A stretch of 64,000 nucleotides of DNA from JAPHSX01 sp039714395 (GCA_039714395.1 JBDLJH010000006.1:80515-144514), one strand, 5' to 3'; counted from the first letter of the stretch, positions 17,226 through 26,249 are shown. The notes: a model not told the origin generated them from the letters alone. A program made the numbers and translations.

Positions 17226-19817
17226 CTACGTAATGGTTAGCTGTTTCTGATGTATTAATAAGGCGGTGAGTTCATCCGCAGGAAGTGGCCGTGAGAAGAG
17301 AAAACCCTGAAGATATTCACAGCCCATGGAACGGAGTTGATCGCGTTGCTGCTGTGTCTCTATACCTTCGGCGACAACCTTCATGTTGAAATTGTGGGCG
17401 ATGGAGATAATGGTCTCGACCATTTTCCGGTGCCCGTCTCCATTTTGTAATTTGCTGACAAAGGAGCGATCAATCTTCAGTGCATCGAAGGGGAAGTTGT
17501 GCAGGTAGCTCAGTGAGGAGTATCCGGTGCCGAAGTCATCAATATAGAAGCGGTATTCGTGGTCACGGAATTTTTGTAACAGCAGGACGTTACTCACGCT
17601 TTCATTAATCAGGGTACTTTCGGTGATCTCAAGGCGAAGCTTTTCTGGCTTGTAATTGATTCCCAGCAGGATCGTCTCAATAAGTTCGAACAGGTTCGCC
17701 TGCATCAGCTGTTTGCCCGAAAGGTTGATGCTAACGTAGAGATCCCCGTACTGCGGCAGGGTCGAGTGCCATACCTGCATTTGTCGGCACGCCTCGCGCA
17801 ATACCCAGAGGCCGATGTCGTTAATCAGGCTGGTCTCCTCGGCAAGGGGAATGAACTCATCCGGCGGCACCATGGTGCCGTCAGGTCGTGGCCAGCGTAC
17901 CAGGGCCTCGACCCCGGTGATCCGCCCGCTTTGTGATGAGATAATTGGCTGGTAGTAGACCTTCAGTTCGTTGTTCTCAAAGGCGCGTAGCAGTTCACTC
18001 TCCATGCTGTGGCGTTTAATAGCCGAGATGTGCATCGCCTGGTCAAAGAATACGCAGTGCCCCCCGTCCAGGCCCTTGGCCCGGTACATGGCGATATTGG
18101 CATCGCGCAGCATCTCTTCAGGAGTTTGATAACGGGGGTTGCTGAATGTGATGCCAATACTGCTCGGAGCATAGAGTTCAGATGTCTCCACATCGTATGG
18201 ATCGCGCATGATGGTGTAGATGCGCTCCGCAATTTCAGATACTTCATTTTCTGAGCTGATATCCTCCAGCAGTATGGTGAATTCATCCCCGCCCAGGCGT
18301 GCCACGCTATCCTCCGGGCGTATGCTCTCCTTAAGGCGCTTTGCCACCTCGACCAGTAGTTTGTCACCGACCGTATGGCCAAGACTGTCGTTGATCACCT
18401 TGAAGCGGTCCAGATCAAGAAACAGCACGGCAAATTTACTACCCGGATTTCGTTCCAGGCGCATCATGCGCTGGTTCAGTTGCTGGAGAAAGCGCGGCCG
18501 GTTCGGCATATTGGTCAGGTCATCGTAGTAGGCGTTATGCAGCAGTGTCTGTTCGGCCTGATGGCGTTGAATCATGGTTCCGATGGTGTTGCTTACGGTG
18601 GTTAACAGGGCGATCTCATCCTCACTGCGCGGATGGTTGTGTGCAATATAGAGGTTGATTACCCCGAGTAATCGATCACTGCCGTGTATCGGCAGGCCGT
18701 AGTGGCCATGCTCCTCCATGCCGCAGAAGCGGTGTTCGTGACCATCATCAATACAGGCCTTGTAGATGAGTTTTCCACGCTGCGCCACCTGTCCGCAAAG
18801 GCACTCGCCCAGCTTGATCGAGGCGCAAGTATTTAACGCCTCCATCGACATGCCATGTTGTGCCACCATCTCTAACTCATCACTGCTGCCGGTAATAAAT
18901 ACAGCCCCCTTCGCCTGCAGCTGTAACCATGGCATCTCGATTATCTGCTGTAGCATACGTTCCAGTCGCTGCTCAAAACTTATCGGTTTGAGAGAGGTCT
19001 TCAATACTCCGGAAATTAGCTGTTGGGAGTTATAGTCATGTTTAATCTTCGCTTGTGCCTGCTCACGATGATTGATCTGTTTTGCCAGCAGGTACTTGCC
19101 AAAAAGGATCCCTGCCAGGCCAAGAACCCAGATGATGAGATGCCCGTCCCTGAGCGCCGACATGCGCTCTTCGGTTATCTTCTCAATCGGGCCAAGATTA
19201 ATCGAGACGCTGTATCCACCACCCAGATCCCCCTCCTGGAAGCCCTGTACGGCGTGACATTTCAGGCAGGGTGCTTTCATGTATGCCGGGTGCATCAGGC
19301 GCAGGTATGACTGCCCCCCCCTGGTGGTGATGGCGCTGACCTCTTTCTTGCCCAGTGAAAACTGCTGGTAGGCCCGTTGCTCCCATGTATCGGCTGTATT
19401 GAGAGGGTTGATCGGCTTGATACCACTAATGTGTCCATCAATGTCAAACTTCTCTTTAGCCAGTTCATTGAACTGGCGCATCATGAGTGCTGGACTGATC
19501 AGGGTTAGTACCCGCCCTGAGGGGGTTACCACATCCCGCTCGGGAAGAGAGCTGATATAGGGGTCGGGGCGTTGGGTTTCGGTAACCGGTACATAGATAC
19601 CACCGTGAGAGGTGGCCCACATGCGGAATACCTGGTTCTTAAGGGCGTTGGCGCTCAGCTCACTACTTGCCTGCTCAAGCTGTAGTGACTGTATCTGGTG
19701 GGCGTTCGATACGTAGGAGCCGGCTAGAACTGCTGTCCACAGGGCGACCAGAATCCATGACCAGCGACCAATGCGAACACGTTGATTTCCGACGCTATAT
19801 CCCTCTTTGCCGGCCAT
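17226..19817 (-). CDS. Heme-sensor (DUF3365) GAF-GGDEF-EAL cyclic-di-GMP enzyme
   Basis: An 863-residue membrane protein. A helix at about 20-37 and a second near 225-243 flank a periplasmic DUF3365/Tll0287-like sensor with a c-type heme motif CLKCH at 184-188. A GAF domain follows (about 265-415), then a diguanylate cyclase domain with intact GGDEF (ARLGGDEFTILLED) and an EAL domain with intact signature (VEALVRW) and the DDFGTGYSSLSYL loop. Both catalytic domains look competent, so net activity could switch with heme redox state or ligand. It is preceded by a LuxR-type gene and a 24-bp palindrome 84 bp before its start. Confidence 0.9.
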   Translation of the reverse strand: MAGKEGYSVGNQRVRIGRWSWILVALWTAVLAGSYVSNAHQIQSLQLEQASSELSANALKNQVFRMWATSHGGIYVPVTETQRPDPYISSLPERDVVTPSGRVLTLISPALMMRQFNELAKEKFDIDGHISGIKPINPLNTADTWEQRAYQQFSLGKKEVSAITTRGGQSYLRLMHPAYMKAPCLKCHAVQGFQEGDLGGGYSVSINLGPIEKITEERMSALRDGHLIIWVLGLAGILFGKYLLAKQINHREQAQAKIKHDYNSQQLISGVLKTSLKPISFEQRLERMLQQIIEMPWLQLQAKGAVFITGSSDELEMVAQHGMSMEALNTCASIKLGECLCGQVAQRGKLIYKACIDDGHEHRFCGMEEHGHYGLPIHGSDRLLGVINLYIAHNHPRSEDEIALLTTVSNTIGTMIQRHQAEQTLLHNAYYDDLTNMPNRPRFLQQLNQRMMRLERNPGSKFAVLFLDLDRFKVINDSLGHTVGDKLLVEVAKRLKESIRPEDSVARLGGDEFTILLEDISSENEVSEIAERIYTIMRDPYDVETSELYAPSSIGITFSNPRYQTPEEMLRDANIAMYRAKGLDGGHCVFFDQAMHISAIKRHSMESELLRAFENNELKVYYQPIISSQSGRITGVEALVRWPRPDGTMVPPDEFIPLAEETSLINDIGLWVLREACRQMQVWHSTLPQYGDLYVSINLSGKQLMQANLFELIETILLGINYKPEKLRLEITESTLINESVSNVLLLQKFRDHEYRFYIDDFGTGYSSLSYLHNFPFDALKIDRSFVSKLQNGDGHRKMVETIISIAHNFNMKVVAEGIETQQQRDQLRSMGCEYLQGFLFSRPLPADELTALLIHQKQLTIT

Positions 19818-19900
19818 CTACAGGAGCTTTTCCATGGTGATTATTGATATTTGTTAATGAAAGATTTTGCGTGCTCATCATACGGTGGAAAGCATATGCG

Positions 19901-19924
19901 ACAAGTCCCTGATCAGGGACTTGT
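19901..19924. promoter_or_regulatory. Perfect 24-bp palindrome between the LuxR and GGDEF-EAL genes
   Basis: Half-site ACAAGTCCCTGA followed directly by its exact reverse complement. It lies 84 bp upstream of the GGDEF-EAL start and 36 bp downstream of the LuxR stop. No T-run follows on either strand, arguing against a rho-independent terminator and for an operator, possibly for the LuxR-type protein. Confidence 0.6.
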
Positions 19925-19960
19925 GAGGTGGTGGAGAGTGTGTCCTGCGGTGTGGTGGTT

Positions 19961-20746
19961 CTACCTGCCCAGCCAAAGTGCAGTGAGCCCTGTGCGTCCG
20001 CGTACACCATATTTATTACAGATTCGTTTGCTATAGGTATGGACGGTACTGGGGGCCAAACCGAGCTGCTTTGCGATCTCTGCCTCTGTCGCCTCGCTCA
20101 GTAGCCCGTTTAATACCCGTCGCTCGGAGGGGGTCAGGGGATTGTCGGCCAGTAACAGGCCATGTCCCAGCATCAGCTGGTGATGAAACCACTGCATAGG
20201 ACGCATCGCCGAGGAGAGTCGTCGGATATCCTTCTGGTTAAAGTGTGGCGTGGGGTGGTTGATACGGTTCATTCCCATCACGGACTCCACGCCATCGCCA
20301 ACCGGTGTGGCGACAATAATGCCGTCGCTAATGCCGAAGGGTTCGAAACAGGTTTTGTAATAGCTGGATTGATACCACTCTTCATCGACAATCTGATGCC
20401 GGGTAAATATACGAAAATTGCCTGCCCCGCGTGTGGTGGCAATGAAGGTGGGATCAACAGTGCCCTTTTTAATACGTGAGTTTGCCTCTTGAGCGGTCTC
20501 CTTCCAGGCGCCGTGGCCCTTGAACAGGCGATAGGCCCGTGGCCGCCAGCCGCTGAGCGGGTCATGTTTTGAGTTGTCGCTCATTTGTACCGTGCCCACC
20601 CAGTAGGCCCCCTGGGCGTCTAGCAGGTGGCAGAGGCGGTCAAATAAAAAGTCGAGTGCTGCGTCGGTACGGGCTGAGCCAAAATTGCTAATGCCATCCC
20701 ATATCGCCTCGATTTGCTGCTGGTGTGGTGATGCGTCGTTGTTCAT
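19961..20746 (-). CDS. LuxR-family transcriptional regulator
   Basis: A 261-residue protein with a C-terminal LuxR/GerE HTH (about 200-258: LTPSERRVLNGLLSEATEAEIAKQLGLAPSTVHTYSKRICNKYG). The N-terminal 190 residues have no receiver phosphorylation site and no clear acyl-homoserine-lactone binding signature; the layout could be a diverged PAS/GAF-like ligand domain. It is encoded upstream of, and on the same strand as, the heme-sensor c-di-GMP enzyme, which it may regulate. Confidence 0.85.
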   Translation of the reverse strand: MNNDASPHQQQIEAIWDGISNFGSARTDAALDFLFDRLCHLLDAQGAYWVGTVQMSDNSKHDPLSGWRPRAYRLFKGHGAWKETAQEANSRIKKGTVDPTFIATTRGAGNFRIFTRHQIVDEEWYQSSYYKTCFEPFGISDGIIVATPVGDGVESVMGMNRINHPTPHFNQKDIRRLSSAMRPMQWFHHQLMLGHGLLLADNPLTPSERRVLNGLLSEATEAEIAKQLGLAPSTVHTYSKRICNKYGVRGRTGLTALWLGR

Positions 20747-20997
20747 GGCGTTGCTCGTATGGCCTTGCTATCCCTTAACTAATTGTTTTTACTATTGAAA
20801 AAATGCTTTACAGCATTGCAGCATAGCTTTATTTGAGGAGGATAGTAGCAGCTATTCGGCTCTGCTGCTGTGGTGTGAGCCGGTGTCTATGGAATGAGGG
20901 TTCTGTCGGTTGTCCGGGCAGATCGTTACGGTTCATCAACCGCCCGCAGCCGTGTAAACTACACTTCTTTTTTGTCTGCACGTCTGAGAGAGAGACC

Positions 20998-22848
20998 ATG
21001 CCCGAGTATCGTTCACGCACCTCCACTGCTGGCCGCAACATGGCCGGTGCCCGTTCCCTGTGGCGCGCCACTGGTATGACCGATGAGGATTTTTCCAAAC
21101 CGATCATTGCGGTAGTCAACTCTTTTACCCAATTTGTGCCGGGGCATGTACACCTTAAGGATATGGGGCAGCTGGTGGCACGCGAGATCGAGGCGGCGGG
21201 TGGTGTGGCCAAGGAGTTCAACACCATCGCCATCGATGATGGCATAGCGATGGGTCACGGCGGTATGCTCTATTCGCTGCCGAGCCGTGAGATCATCGCC
21301 GATAGCGTTGAGTATATGGTTAACGCTCACTGCGCCGATGCGATGGTCTGCATCTCCAATTGCGACAAGATCACCCCCGGCATGCTCAATGCCGCGCTGC
21401 GCCTCAATATTCCGGTGGTCTTCGTCTCTGGCGGCCCGATGGAAGCGGGCAAGGCGGTAGTGCATGAGCAGACCGTGGCCCTTGACCTGGTCGATGCGAT
21501 GATTATGGCCGCCAACCCGGACGAGTCCGATGAGGATGTGGCGACCGTTGAGCGTAGCGCCTGTCCTACCTGTGGCTCCTGTTCCGGTATGTTTACCGCC
21601 AACTCGATGAACTGTCTCACCGAGGCGTTGGGTCTCTCGTTGCCGGGCAACGGCTCGCTGGTGGCGACCCATGCGGATCGTGAGCGTCTGTTTAAGGAGG
21701 CGGGAAGCATGGCTGTCGCCCTGGCCAAGCGTTATTACGATGACGATGACGATAGTGTGCTGCCGCGCTCCATCGCCAATAAGGCGGCCTTCGAGAACGC
21801 GATGTGTCTCGATATCGCCATGGGTGGTTCCACCAATACGATTCTTCACCTGCTGGCCGCCGCCGAGGAGGCGGGAGTCGACTTTACCATGGCCGATATC
21901 GACCGCCTCAGCCGCAAGGTGCCGCATCTGTGCAAGGTCGCACCCAGCACTCAGCAGTACCACATGGAGGATGTACACCGTGCTGGTGGTGTGATCGGTA
22001 TCCTCGGTGAGCTGGATCGTGCCGGACTTCTCAACAATCAGTGCAAGACCGTCCATGCCGAGACCCAGGCCGAGGCGATGGCACTATGGGATATCCGCCT
22101 GACCAGTGATTCCAAACGCAAGGATTTCTATCGTGCCGCCCCAGGAGGGGTGCCGACCACTGTTGCCTTCAGTCAGGACAAGCGCTATCCGAGCGTTGAT
22201 GATGACCGTGAGAACGGTTGTATCCGCGACCTGGCCCACGCCTTTAGCCAGGAGGGAGGTCTGGCCGTGCTCTCTGGCAATATCGCGCTGGATGGTTGTG
22301 TGGTGAAGACTGCTGGGGTGGATGAGTCGAACCTCACGTTCTCGGGCTTTGCCCGGATCTTTGAGAGCCAGGATACAGCGGTTGAGGCGATCCTCGGTGA
22401 GAAGATCAACGAGGGTGATGTGGTGATTATCCGCTACGAGGGGCCGCGTGGCGGACCCGGTATGCAGGAGATGCTCTATCCCACCACCTATTTAAAGTCG
22501 ATGGGACTGGGCAAGGCATGCGCTCTGCTCACCGATGGCCGTTTCTCCGGTGGTACCTCCGGCCTCTCTATCGGCCACGTCTCCCCCGAGGCGGCCGAGG
22601 GCGGGGCCATCGGTCTGGTGGAGGAGGGTGACACCATCGAGATCGACATCCCCAATCGCACCATTAACGTCGCCCTCTCCGATGATGAATTGGCCGAGCG
22701 TCGCGCTACCATGGATCTGAAGGGGCCATCGGCCTGGAAGCCGGTGAATCGTGAGCGGGTGGTATCCAATGCACTTAAGGCCTATGCGGCGATGACCACC
22801 TCCGCCGCTCGTGGCGCGGTGCGGGATGTGACGCAGCTGGATAAGTAA
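20998..22848 (+). CDS. ilvD: Dihydroxy-acid dehydratase IlvD
   Basis: Dehydrates 2,3-dihydroxy acids in valine, isoleucine and pantothenate precursor synthesis. The start at 20998 gives 616 residues, the exact length of E. coli IlvD, with GAGAGAGA upstream; the frame is open earlier but that part is not conserved. Iron-sulfur ligands are Cys122 in SNCDKITPGM and Cys195 in ACPTCGSCSGMF; other family motifs are NSFTQFVPGH, GGSTNTILH, EGPRGGPGMQEML and DGRFSGGTSGLSIGH. It is monocistronic. Confidence 0.97.
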   Translation: MPEYRSRTSTAGRNMAGARSLWRATGMTDEDFSKPIIAVVNSFTQFVPGHVHLKDMGQLVAREIEAAGGVAKEFNTIAIDDGIAMGHGGMLYSLPSREIIADSVEYMVNAHCADAMVCISNCDKITPGMLNAALRLNIPVVFVSGGPMEAGKAVVHEQTVALDLVDAMIMAANPDESDEDVATVERSACPTCGSCSGMFTANSMNCLTEALGLSLPGNGSLVATHADRERLFKEAGSMAVALAKRYYDDDDDSVLPRSIANKAAFENAMCLDIAMGGSTNTILHLLAAAEEAGVDFTMADIDRLSRKVPHLCKVAPSTQQYHMEDVHRAGGVIGILGELDRAGLLNNQCKTVHAETQAEAMALWDIRLTSDSKRKDFYRAAPGGVPTTVAFSQDKRYPSVDDDRENGCIRDLAHAFSQEGGLAVLSGNIALDGCVVKTAGVDESNLTFSGFARIFESQDTAVEAILGEKINEGDVVIIRYEGPRGGPGMQEMLYPTTYLKSMGLGKACALLTDGRFSGGTSGLSIGHVSPEAAEGGAIGLVEEGDTIEIDIPNRTINVALSDDELAERRATMDLKGPSAWKPVNRERVVSNALKAYAAMTTSAARGAVRDVTQLDK

Positions 22849-22930
22849 CTGGTAACAGGAAAAGTCTCAGGTTTGATGCCTGCTGCTTTTGACCTTTTCT
22901 ATGTAATGAAAGAGTCATTTTGTCGCCACG

Positions 22931-22964
22931 CTGTCATACGCCTGTAATATTGCTTCTCTTTAAT
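22931..22964 (+). promoter_or_regulatory. Pho box and -10 element of phoBR
   Basis: Two heptamers CTGTCAT (22931-22937) and CTGTAAT (22942-22948) separated by ACGC make a 7-4-7 Pho box. Exactly 10 bp later is TTTAAT (22959-22964), a good -10 element, the spacing known for PhoB-activated promoters where the box replaces the -35. This implies autoactivation of phoBR. Confidence 0.85.
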
Positions 22965-22993
22965 GGGCCTGTAGAAATGTGGGACACCGAAAG

Positions 22994-23686
22994 ATGACAG
23001 GAAAAACGATATTACTGGTTGAGGATGAGGCGGCGATCCGCGAGATGATATGTCTGGCGTTGGAACGTGCCGGTTACACCGTGTGGCAGGCAGGGGATGG
23101 GGCTGAGGCTGACAGGCTGCTGACAGACGGGTTGCCTGACCTGATTCTGCTCGACTGGATGCTGCCCGGTGCCAGCGGTCTTGAGATCGCACGCCACCTA
23201 CGCCGTGACGAGGTCACCCGTGAGGTGCCGATTATTATGCTCACCGCTCGTGGCGAGGAAGAAGATTGTATTCGCGGTCTCGATAGCGGTGTCGATGACT
23301 ACATGATCAAGCCTTTCTCACCGCGCGAGCTTATCGCCCGTATTAAGGCGTTGTTGCGTCGTACCCGCTCAACCGAGGCCGATGGTACTATCGACATAAA
23401 TGGCCTGGTGCTCGATACCCACAGCTACCGTGTGACCGCTGATGGTAAGGCGCTGGAGATGGGGCCGACCGAATTTCGCCTGTTACAGTTCTTTATGGCC
23501 CACCCCGAACGGGTCTATAGCCGCACGCAATTACTTGATATGGTGTGGAGCCGTGGTAGTTTCGTTGAGGAGCGCACGGTAGATGTGCATATTCGTCGCC
23601 TGCGCAAGGCGCTGTCTGATAACGGTTATGACCGTATGGTGCAGACGGTGCGTGGTGCCGGTTACCGTTTTTCTGCACAGTCATAG
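22994..23686 (+). CDS. phoB: Phosphate response regulator PhoB
   Basis: OmpR-family regulator of 230 residues. The receiver domain has the acidic pair E10-D11, phosphoacceptor Asp54 (LLDWMLPG) and Lys106 (IKPFSPREL). The C-terminal winged helix (about 130-230) contains TEFRLLQFFMAHPERVYSRTQLLDMVW and VDVHIRRLRKAL. The ATG at 22994 fits PhoB alignments; an in-frame GTG 15 bases upstream is possible. It is activated by PhoR when phosphate is low and binds the Pho boxes seen here upstream of phoB, pstS and pstC. Confidence 0.95.
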   Translation: MTGKTILLVEDEAAIREMICLALERAGYTVWQAGDGAEADRLLTDGLPDLILLDWMLPGASGLEIARHLRRDEVTREVPIIMLTARGEEEDCIRGLDSGVDDYMIKPFSPRELIARIKALLRRTRSTEADGTIDINGLVLDTHSYRVTADGKALEMGPTEFRLLQFFMAHPERVYSRTQLLDMVWSRGSFVEERTVDVHIRRLRKALSDNGYDRMVQTVRGAGYRFSAQS

Positions 23687-23710
23687 ATAGAAGGAAGAAG
23701 GTAGAGCCAT

Positions 23711-25015
23711 TTGTCCAACCCCTGGTCAGCTGAATTACGACGATTGCTGATACTGCTGCTGCTGGCCACGCTGGCAGGGTTGCTGGTCGGCCAGGTGGGA
23801 GTGGTACTGTTCCTTACCCTGGCAGTCTATCTGGGCTGGCACTTGCGAAACCTCTACCGTCTTTATGCCTGGCTGCATGATGGCCATAGCTTTCACCCTC
23901 CCGAGGCCTCGGGTATCTGGGGCGACGTCTTTAATCTCATCTATCGTTCCCAGTTGCGTAACCGTAAGCGTAAGAAACGTCTTACTACTCTGATCAAGCG
24001 CTTTCAGGAGGCGACGGCGGCAATGCCTGATGCCACGGTGATCCTCGATTCTGAGGGAGGGATAGAGTGGTTTAACGGGGCGGCACAGTCTCTGCTGGGT
24101 CTGCAGCCGGGGCGTGATGTAGGCCAGCGTATCATCAATCTTATTCGTAGCCCCGAGTTTCGTCGTTTTCTTGCGCAGGGCTCTCCGAATGAGCCGATGC
24201 GTATAGTTTCCCCCATCGATGAGAACACTATCCTCAATTTTCGTGTAGTGCCTTACGGCAAGAACCAGCGTCTACTGATTGTTCGCGATGTGAGCCAGCA
24301 GCAGCGTCTGGAGCAGATGCGTCGTGATTTCGTGGCTAACGTTTCTCATGAGCTGCGTACCCCGCTTACCGTGGTCAGTGGTTTTCTCGAGACACTGCTC
24401 GATGAGAGTGATGAGTACCCCGCGCACCTTACCCGCTCTCTAGGACTGATGGAGCAGCAGGCGGGGCGCATGAGCCAGATTGTTGAGGATCTGTTACTGA
24501 TCTCACGCCTGGAGACGGATAGTGAACGTTCACCGCGCGAGACAGTTGTGGTGGCGGCAATGCTGAATATGGTGGAGGAGGGGATGGTCTCGATGGCAGC
24601 GGAGAAGGGACTGCAGTTGCAGTTTGAGTGTGACGAAAAGCTCTGGCTCTACGGTGCGGAAAAGGAACTCTATAGTGCCTTTAATAACCTCGTGACCAAT
24701 GCAGTACGTTATACGCCTGAGGGAGGCCGCATCACTGTGCGCTGGTATCGTGACGAGCATGGTGCTCACTTTGAGGTTGAGGATACCGGTATGGGCATAG
24801 CCCCGCAGCATATCCCGCGTCTTACTGAACGTTTCTACAGGGTCGATGTGGGACGCTCACGGGACAGCGGAGGCACCGGCCTGGGGCTGGCCATCGTCAA
24901 ACATGTTCTCAATCGTCACAGCGCTAACCTTCGTATTAGCAGTACCATCAATCGTGGCAGTACCTTTAGCTGTGATTTCCCTGATGAGTTGATTGTTAAC
25001 CATAAAGCCGCTTGA
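23711..25015 (+). CDS. phoR: Phosphate regulon sensor kinase PhoR
   Basis: A 434-residue histidine kinase with two closely spaced N-terminal helices (about 10-43) and almost no periplasmic loop, a PAS domain (about 95-195, ATVILDSEGGIEWFNGAAQSLLG), the dimerisation/phosphoacceptor helix with His213 (FVANVSHELRTPLTVVSGFLETLLD) and an HATPase domain (NLVTNAVRYTPEGG, DTGMGIAPQHIPRLTERFYRVD, GTGLGLAIVKHVL). Starts with TTG, 24 bp after phoB and in the same transcript. It lacks a large sensor domain because signalling passes through PstSCAB-PhoU. Confidence 0.95.
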   Translation: MSNPWSAELRRLLILLLLATLAGLLVGQVGVVLFLTLAVYLGWHLRNLYRLYAWLHDGHSFHPPEASGIWGDVFNLIYRSQLRNRKRKKRLTTLIKRFQEATAAMPDATVILDSEGGIEWFNGAAQSLLGLQPGRDVGQRIINLIRSPEFRRFLAQGSPNEPMRIVSPIDENTILNFRVVPYGKNQRLLIVRDVSQQQRLEQMRRDFVANVSHELRTPLTVVSGFLETLLDESDEYPAHLTRSLGLMEQQAGRMSQIVEDLLLISRLETDSERSPRETVVVAAMLNMVEEGMVSMAAEKGLQLQFECDEKLWLYGAEKELYSAFNNLVTNAVRYTPEGGRITVRWYRDEHGAHFEVEDTGMGIAPQHIPRLTERFYRVDVGRSRDSGGTGLGLAIVKHVLNRHSANLRISSTINRGSTFSCDFPDELIVNHKAA

Positions 25016-25025
25016 AGAATAAAGC

Positions 25026-25088
25026 CTTTAGTCTTTAGTCTTTAGTCTTTTGACTTACGACTTACGACTTACGACTTACGACTTAATG
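25026..25088. repeat. Phase-locked heptamer tandem repeat (CTTTAGT, CTTACGA)
   Basis: Nine consecutive 7-mers in one uninterrupted phase: CTTTAGT three times (25026-25046), CTTTTGA once, CTTACGA four times (25054-25081) and CTTAATG. CTTACGA differs by one base from the CTGACGA unit repeated at 8677-8721. The block begins 11 bp after the phoR stop and ends 27 bp before the pstS Pho boxes. Confidence 0.93.
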
Positions 25089-25114
25089 CTCCCATTTCCT
25101 CAGCAATACCCTAC

Positions 25115-25170
25115 TTGTCATCAAAGTTTCACTCTGCATTCATAAATCTGTCATCTTTATGCGCGAGAAT
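25115..25170 (+). promoter_or_regulatory. Two in-phase Pho boxes upstream of pstS
   Basis: Four heptamers at strict 11-bp spacing: TTGTCAT (25115), GTTTCAC (25126), CATTCAT (25137), CTGTCAT (25148). This is two adjacent 7-4-7 Pho boxes joined by a 4-bp gap. GAGAAT at 25165-25170 is 10 bp after the last heptamer and could serve as a weak -10. Tandem boxes usually mark strongly induced Pho genes. Confidence 0.85.
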
Positions 25171-25209
25171 GGCTGCATCCAAAGTGATGACAACAGGAGT
25201 GAAGTTCTG

Positions 25210-26181
25210 ATGAAAGCAGTTAAGACGATTCTTGCCGGTGTAATAGGCATGAGCATGATGGCCGGTCAGGCCGTAGCAGGTGCCAAGGTTGAGGCAGGTG
25301 TTCCGGTTTACCAGAAGGCCAGTGGTGTTTCCGGCAATATCTCTAGCGTCGGTTCCGATACTCTGGCTAACCTGATGACCCTGTGGGCTGAAGAGTTCAA
25401 ACGCGCCTACCCCAACGTTAACATTCAGATTCAGGCCGCCGGCTCTTCTACTGCACCGCCTGCGCTGACCGAAGGTACTTCCAATCTCGGCCCGATGAGC
25501 CGCAAGATGAAGAACAAGGAGAAAGAGGCCTTCGAGAAGAAGCACGGTTATGAGCCTGTAGCTATCCCCGTTGCTATCGATGCCCTGGCGGTATATGTGC
25601 ACAAGGACAACCCGGTTAAGGGTCTGACCATCCCGCAGGTCGATGCCATCTTCTCCTCTACCCGCAAGTGTGGTGGCGATGCTAATATTTCCAGGTGGAG
25701 CGAGGCAGGTGTTGGTGGTTCTCTGGGTAACAAGAACATCCAGATCTATGGTCGTAACTCGGTATCTGGTACCTACGGTTACTTTAAGAAGAAGGGCCTG
25801 TGTAAGGGTGACTACAAGAACACGGTTAACGAGCAGCCTGGTTCTGCCTCTGTAGTACAGTCGGTATCCAGCTCCATTAACGGTATTGGTTACTCCGGCG
25901 TAGGTTACAAGACCTCTGGTGTTAAGGCGGTTGCCCTGGCCAAGAAGCCTGGTCAGTCCTTTGTTGAGGCGAACAACGAGAATGCACTGAACGGTAGCTA
26001 TCCGCTGAGCCGCTTCCTCTACGTCTACGTTAACAAGCACCCCAACAAGCCGTTGGCACCGCTGGAGCGTGAGTTCATCAAGATGGTGCTTTCTAAAGCG
26101 GGTCAGGAAGTCGTGATTAAAGATGGTTACATTCCGCTGCCCGCCAAGGTTATTGCCAAGCAGCTGAAGAAGCTCGATTGA
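25210..26181 (+). CDS. pstS: Phosphate ABC transporter substrate-binding protein PstS
   Basis: A 323-residue periplasmic protein: signal peptide 1-23 (MKAVKTILAGVIGMSMMAGQ..AVA) and a PstS-type binding domain (SSVGSDTLANLMTLWAEEFKRAYPNV, AAGSSTAPPALTEG, GPMSRKMKNKE, GRNSVSGTYGYFKKKGLC, GSASVVQSVSSSINGIGYSGVGY). The Ser/Thr/Gly-rich loops are the phosphate-contacting ones. The start at 25210 was preferred because it gives the signal peptide and follows AGGAG; the frame is open upstream. Unlike many species, pstCAB does not follow directly but lies about 5.3 kb away. Confidence 0.94.
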   Translation: MKAVKTILAGVIGMSMMAGQAVAGAKVEAGVPVYQKASGVSGNISSVGSDTLANLMTLWAEEFKRAYPNVNIQIQAAGSSTAPPALTEGTSNLGPMSRKMKNKEKEAFEKKHGYEPVAIPVAIDALAVYVHKDNPVKGLTIPQVDAIFSSTRKCGGDANISRWSEAGVGGSLGNKNIQIYGRNSVSGTYGYFKKKGLCKGDYKNTVNEQPGSASVVQSVSSSINGIGYSGVGYKTSGVKAVALAKKPGQSFVEANNENALNGSYPLSRFLYVYVNKHPNKPLAPLEREFIKMVLSKAGQEVVIKDGYIPLPAKVIAKQLKKLD

Positions 26182-26207
26182 TCATCGGTTACTGAAGTGA
26201 AAGAGAA

Positions 26208-26234
26208 AACGCCCCTAACGGGGCGTTTTTTTTC
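26208..26234 (+). terminator. Rho-independent terminator of pstS
   Basis: Stem AACGCCCC / GGGGCGTT (26208-26227) followed by a T-run, 26 bp after the pstS stop. Confidence 0.92.
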
Positions 26235-26249
26235 GTCTGGGGACTTATT

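Noticed and set aside
21013..22056. Long open frame antisense to ilvD (347 codons)
   Set aside because: It lies wholly within ilvD, has no ribosome binding site, and its His/Gly/Arg-rich translation is what the opposite strand of a GC-biased gene gives.
25129..26040. Long open frame antisense to pstS
   Set aside because: Low-complexity, Leu/Val/Thr/Arg-rich translation with no domain; it is a shadow of pstS and covers its promoter.
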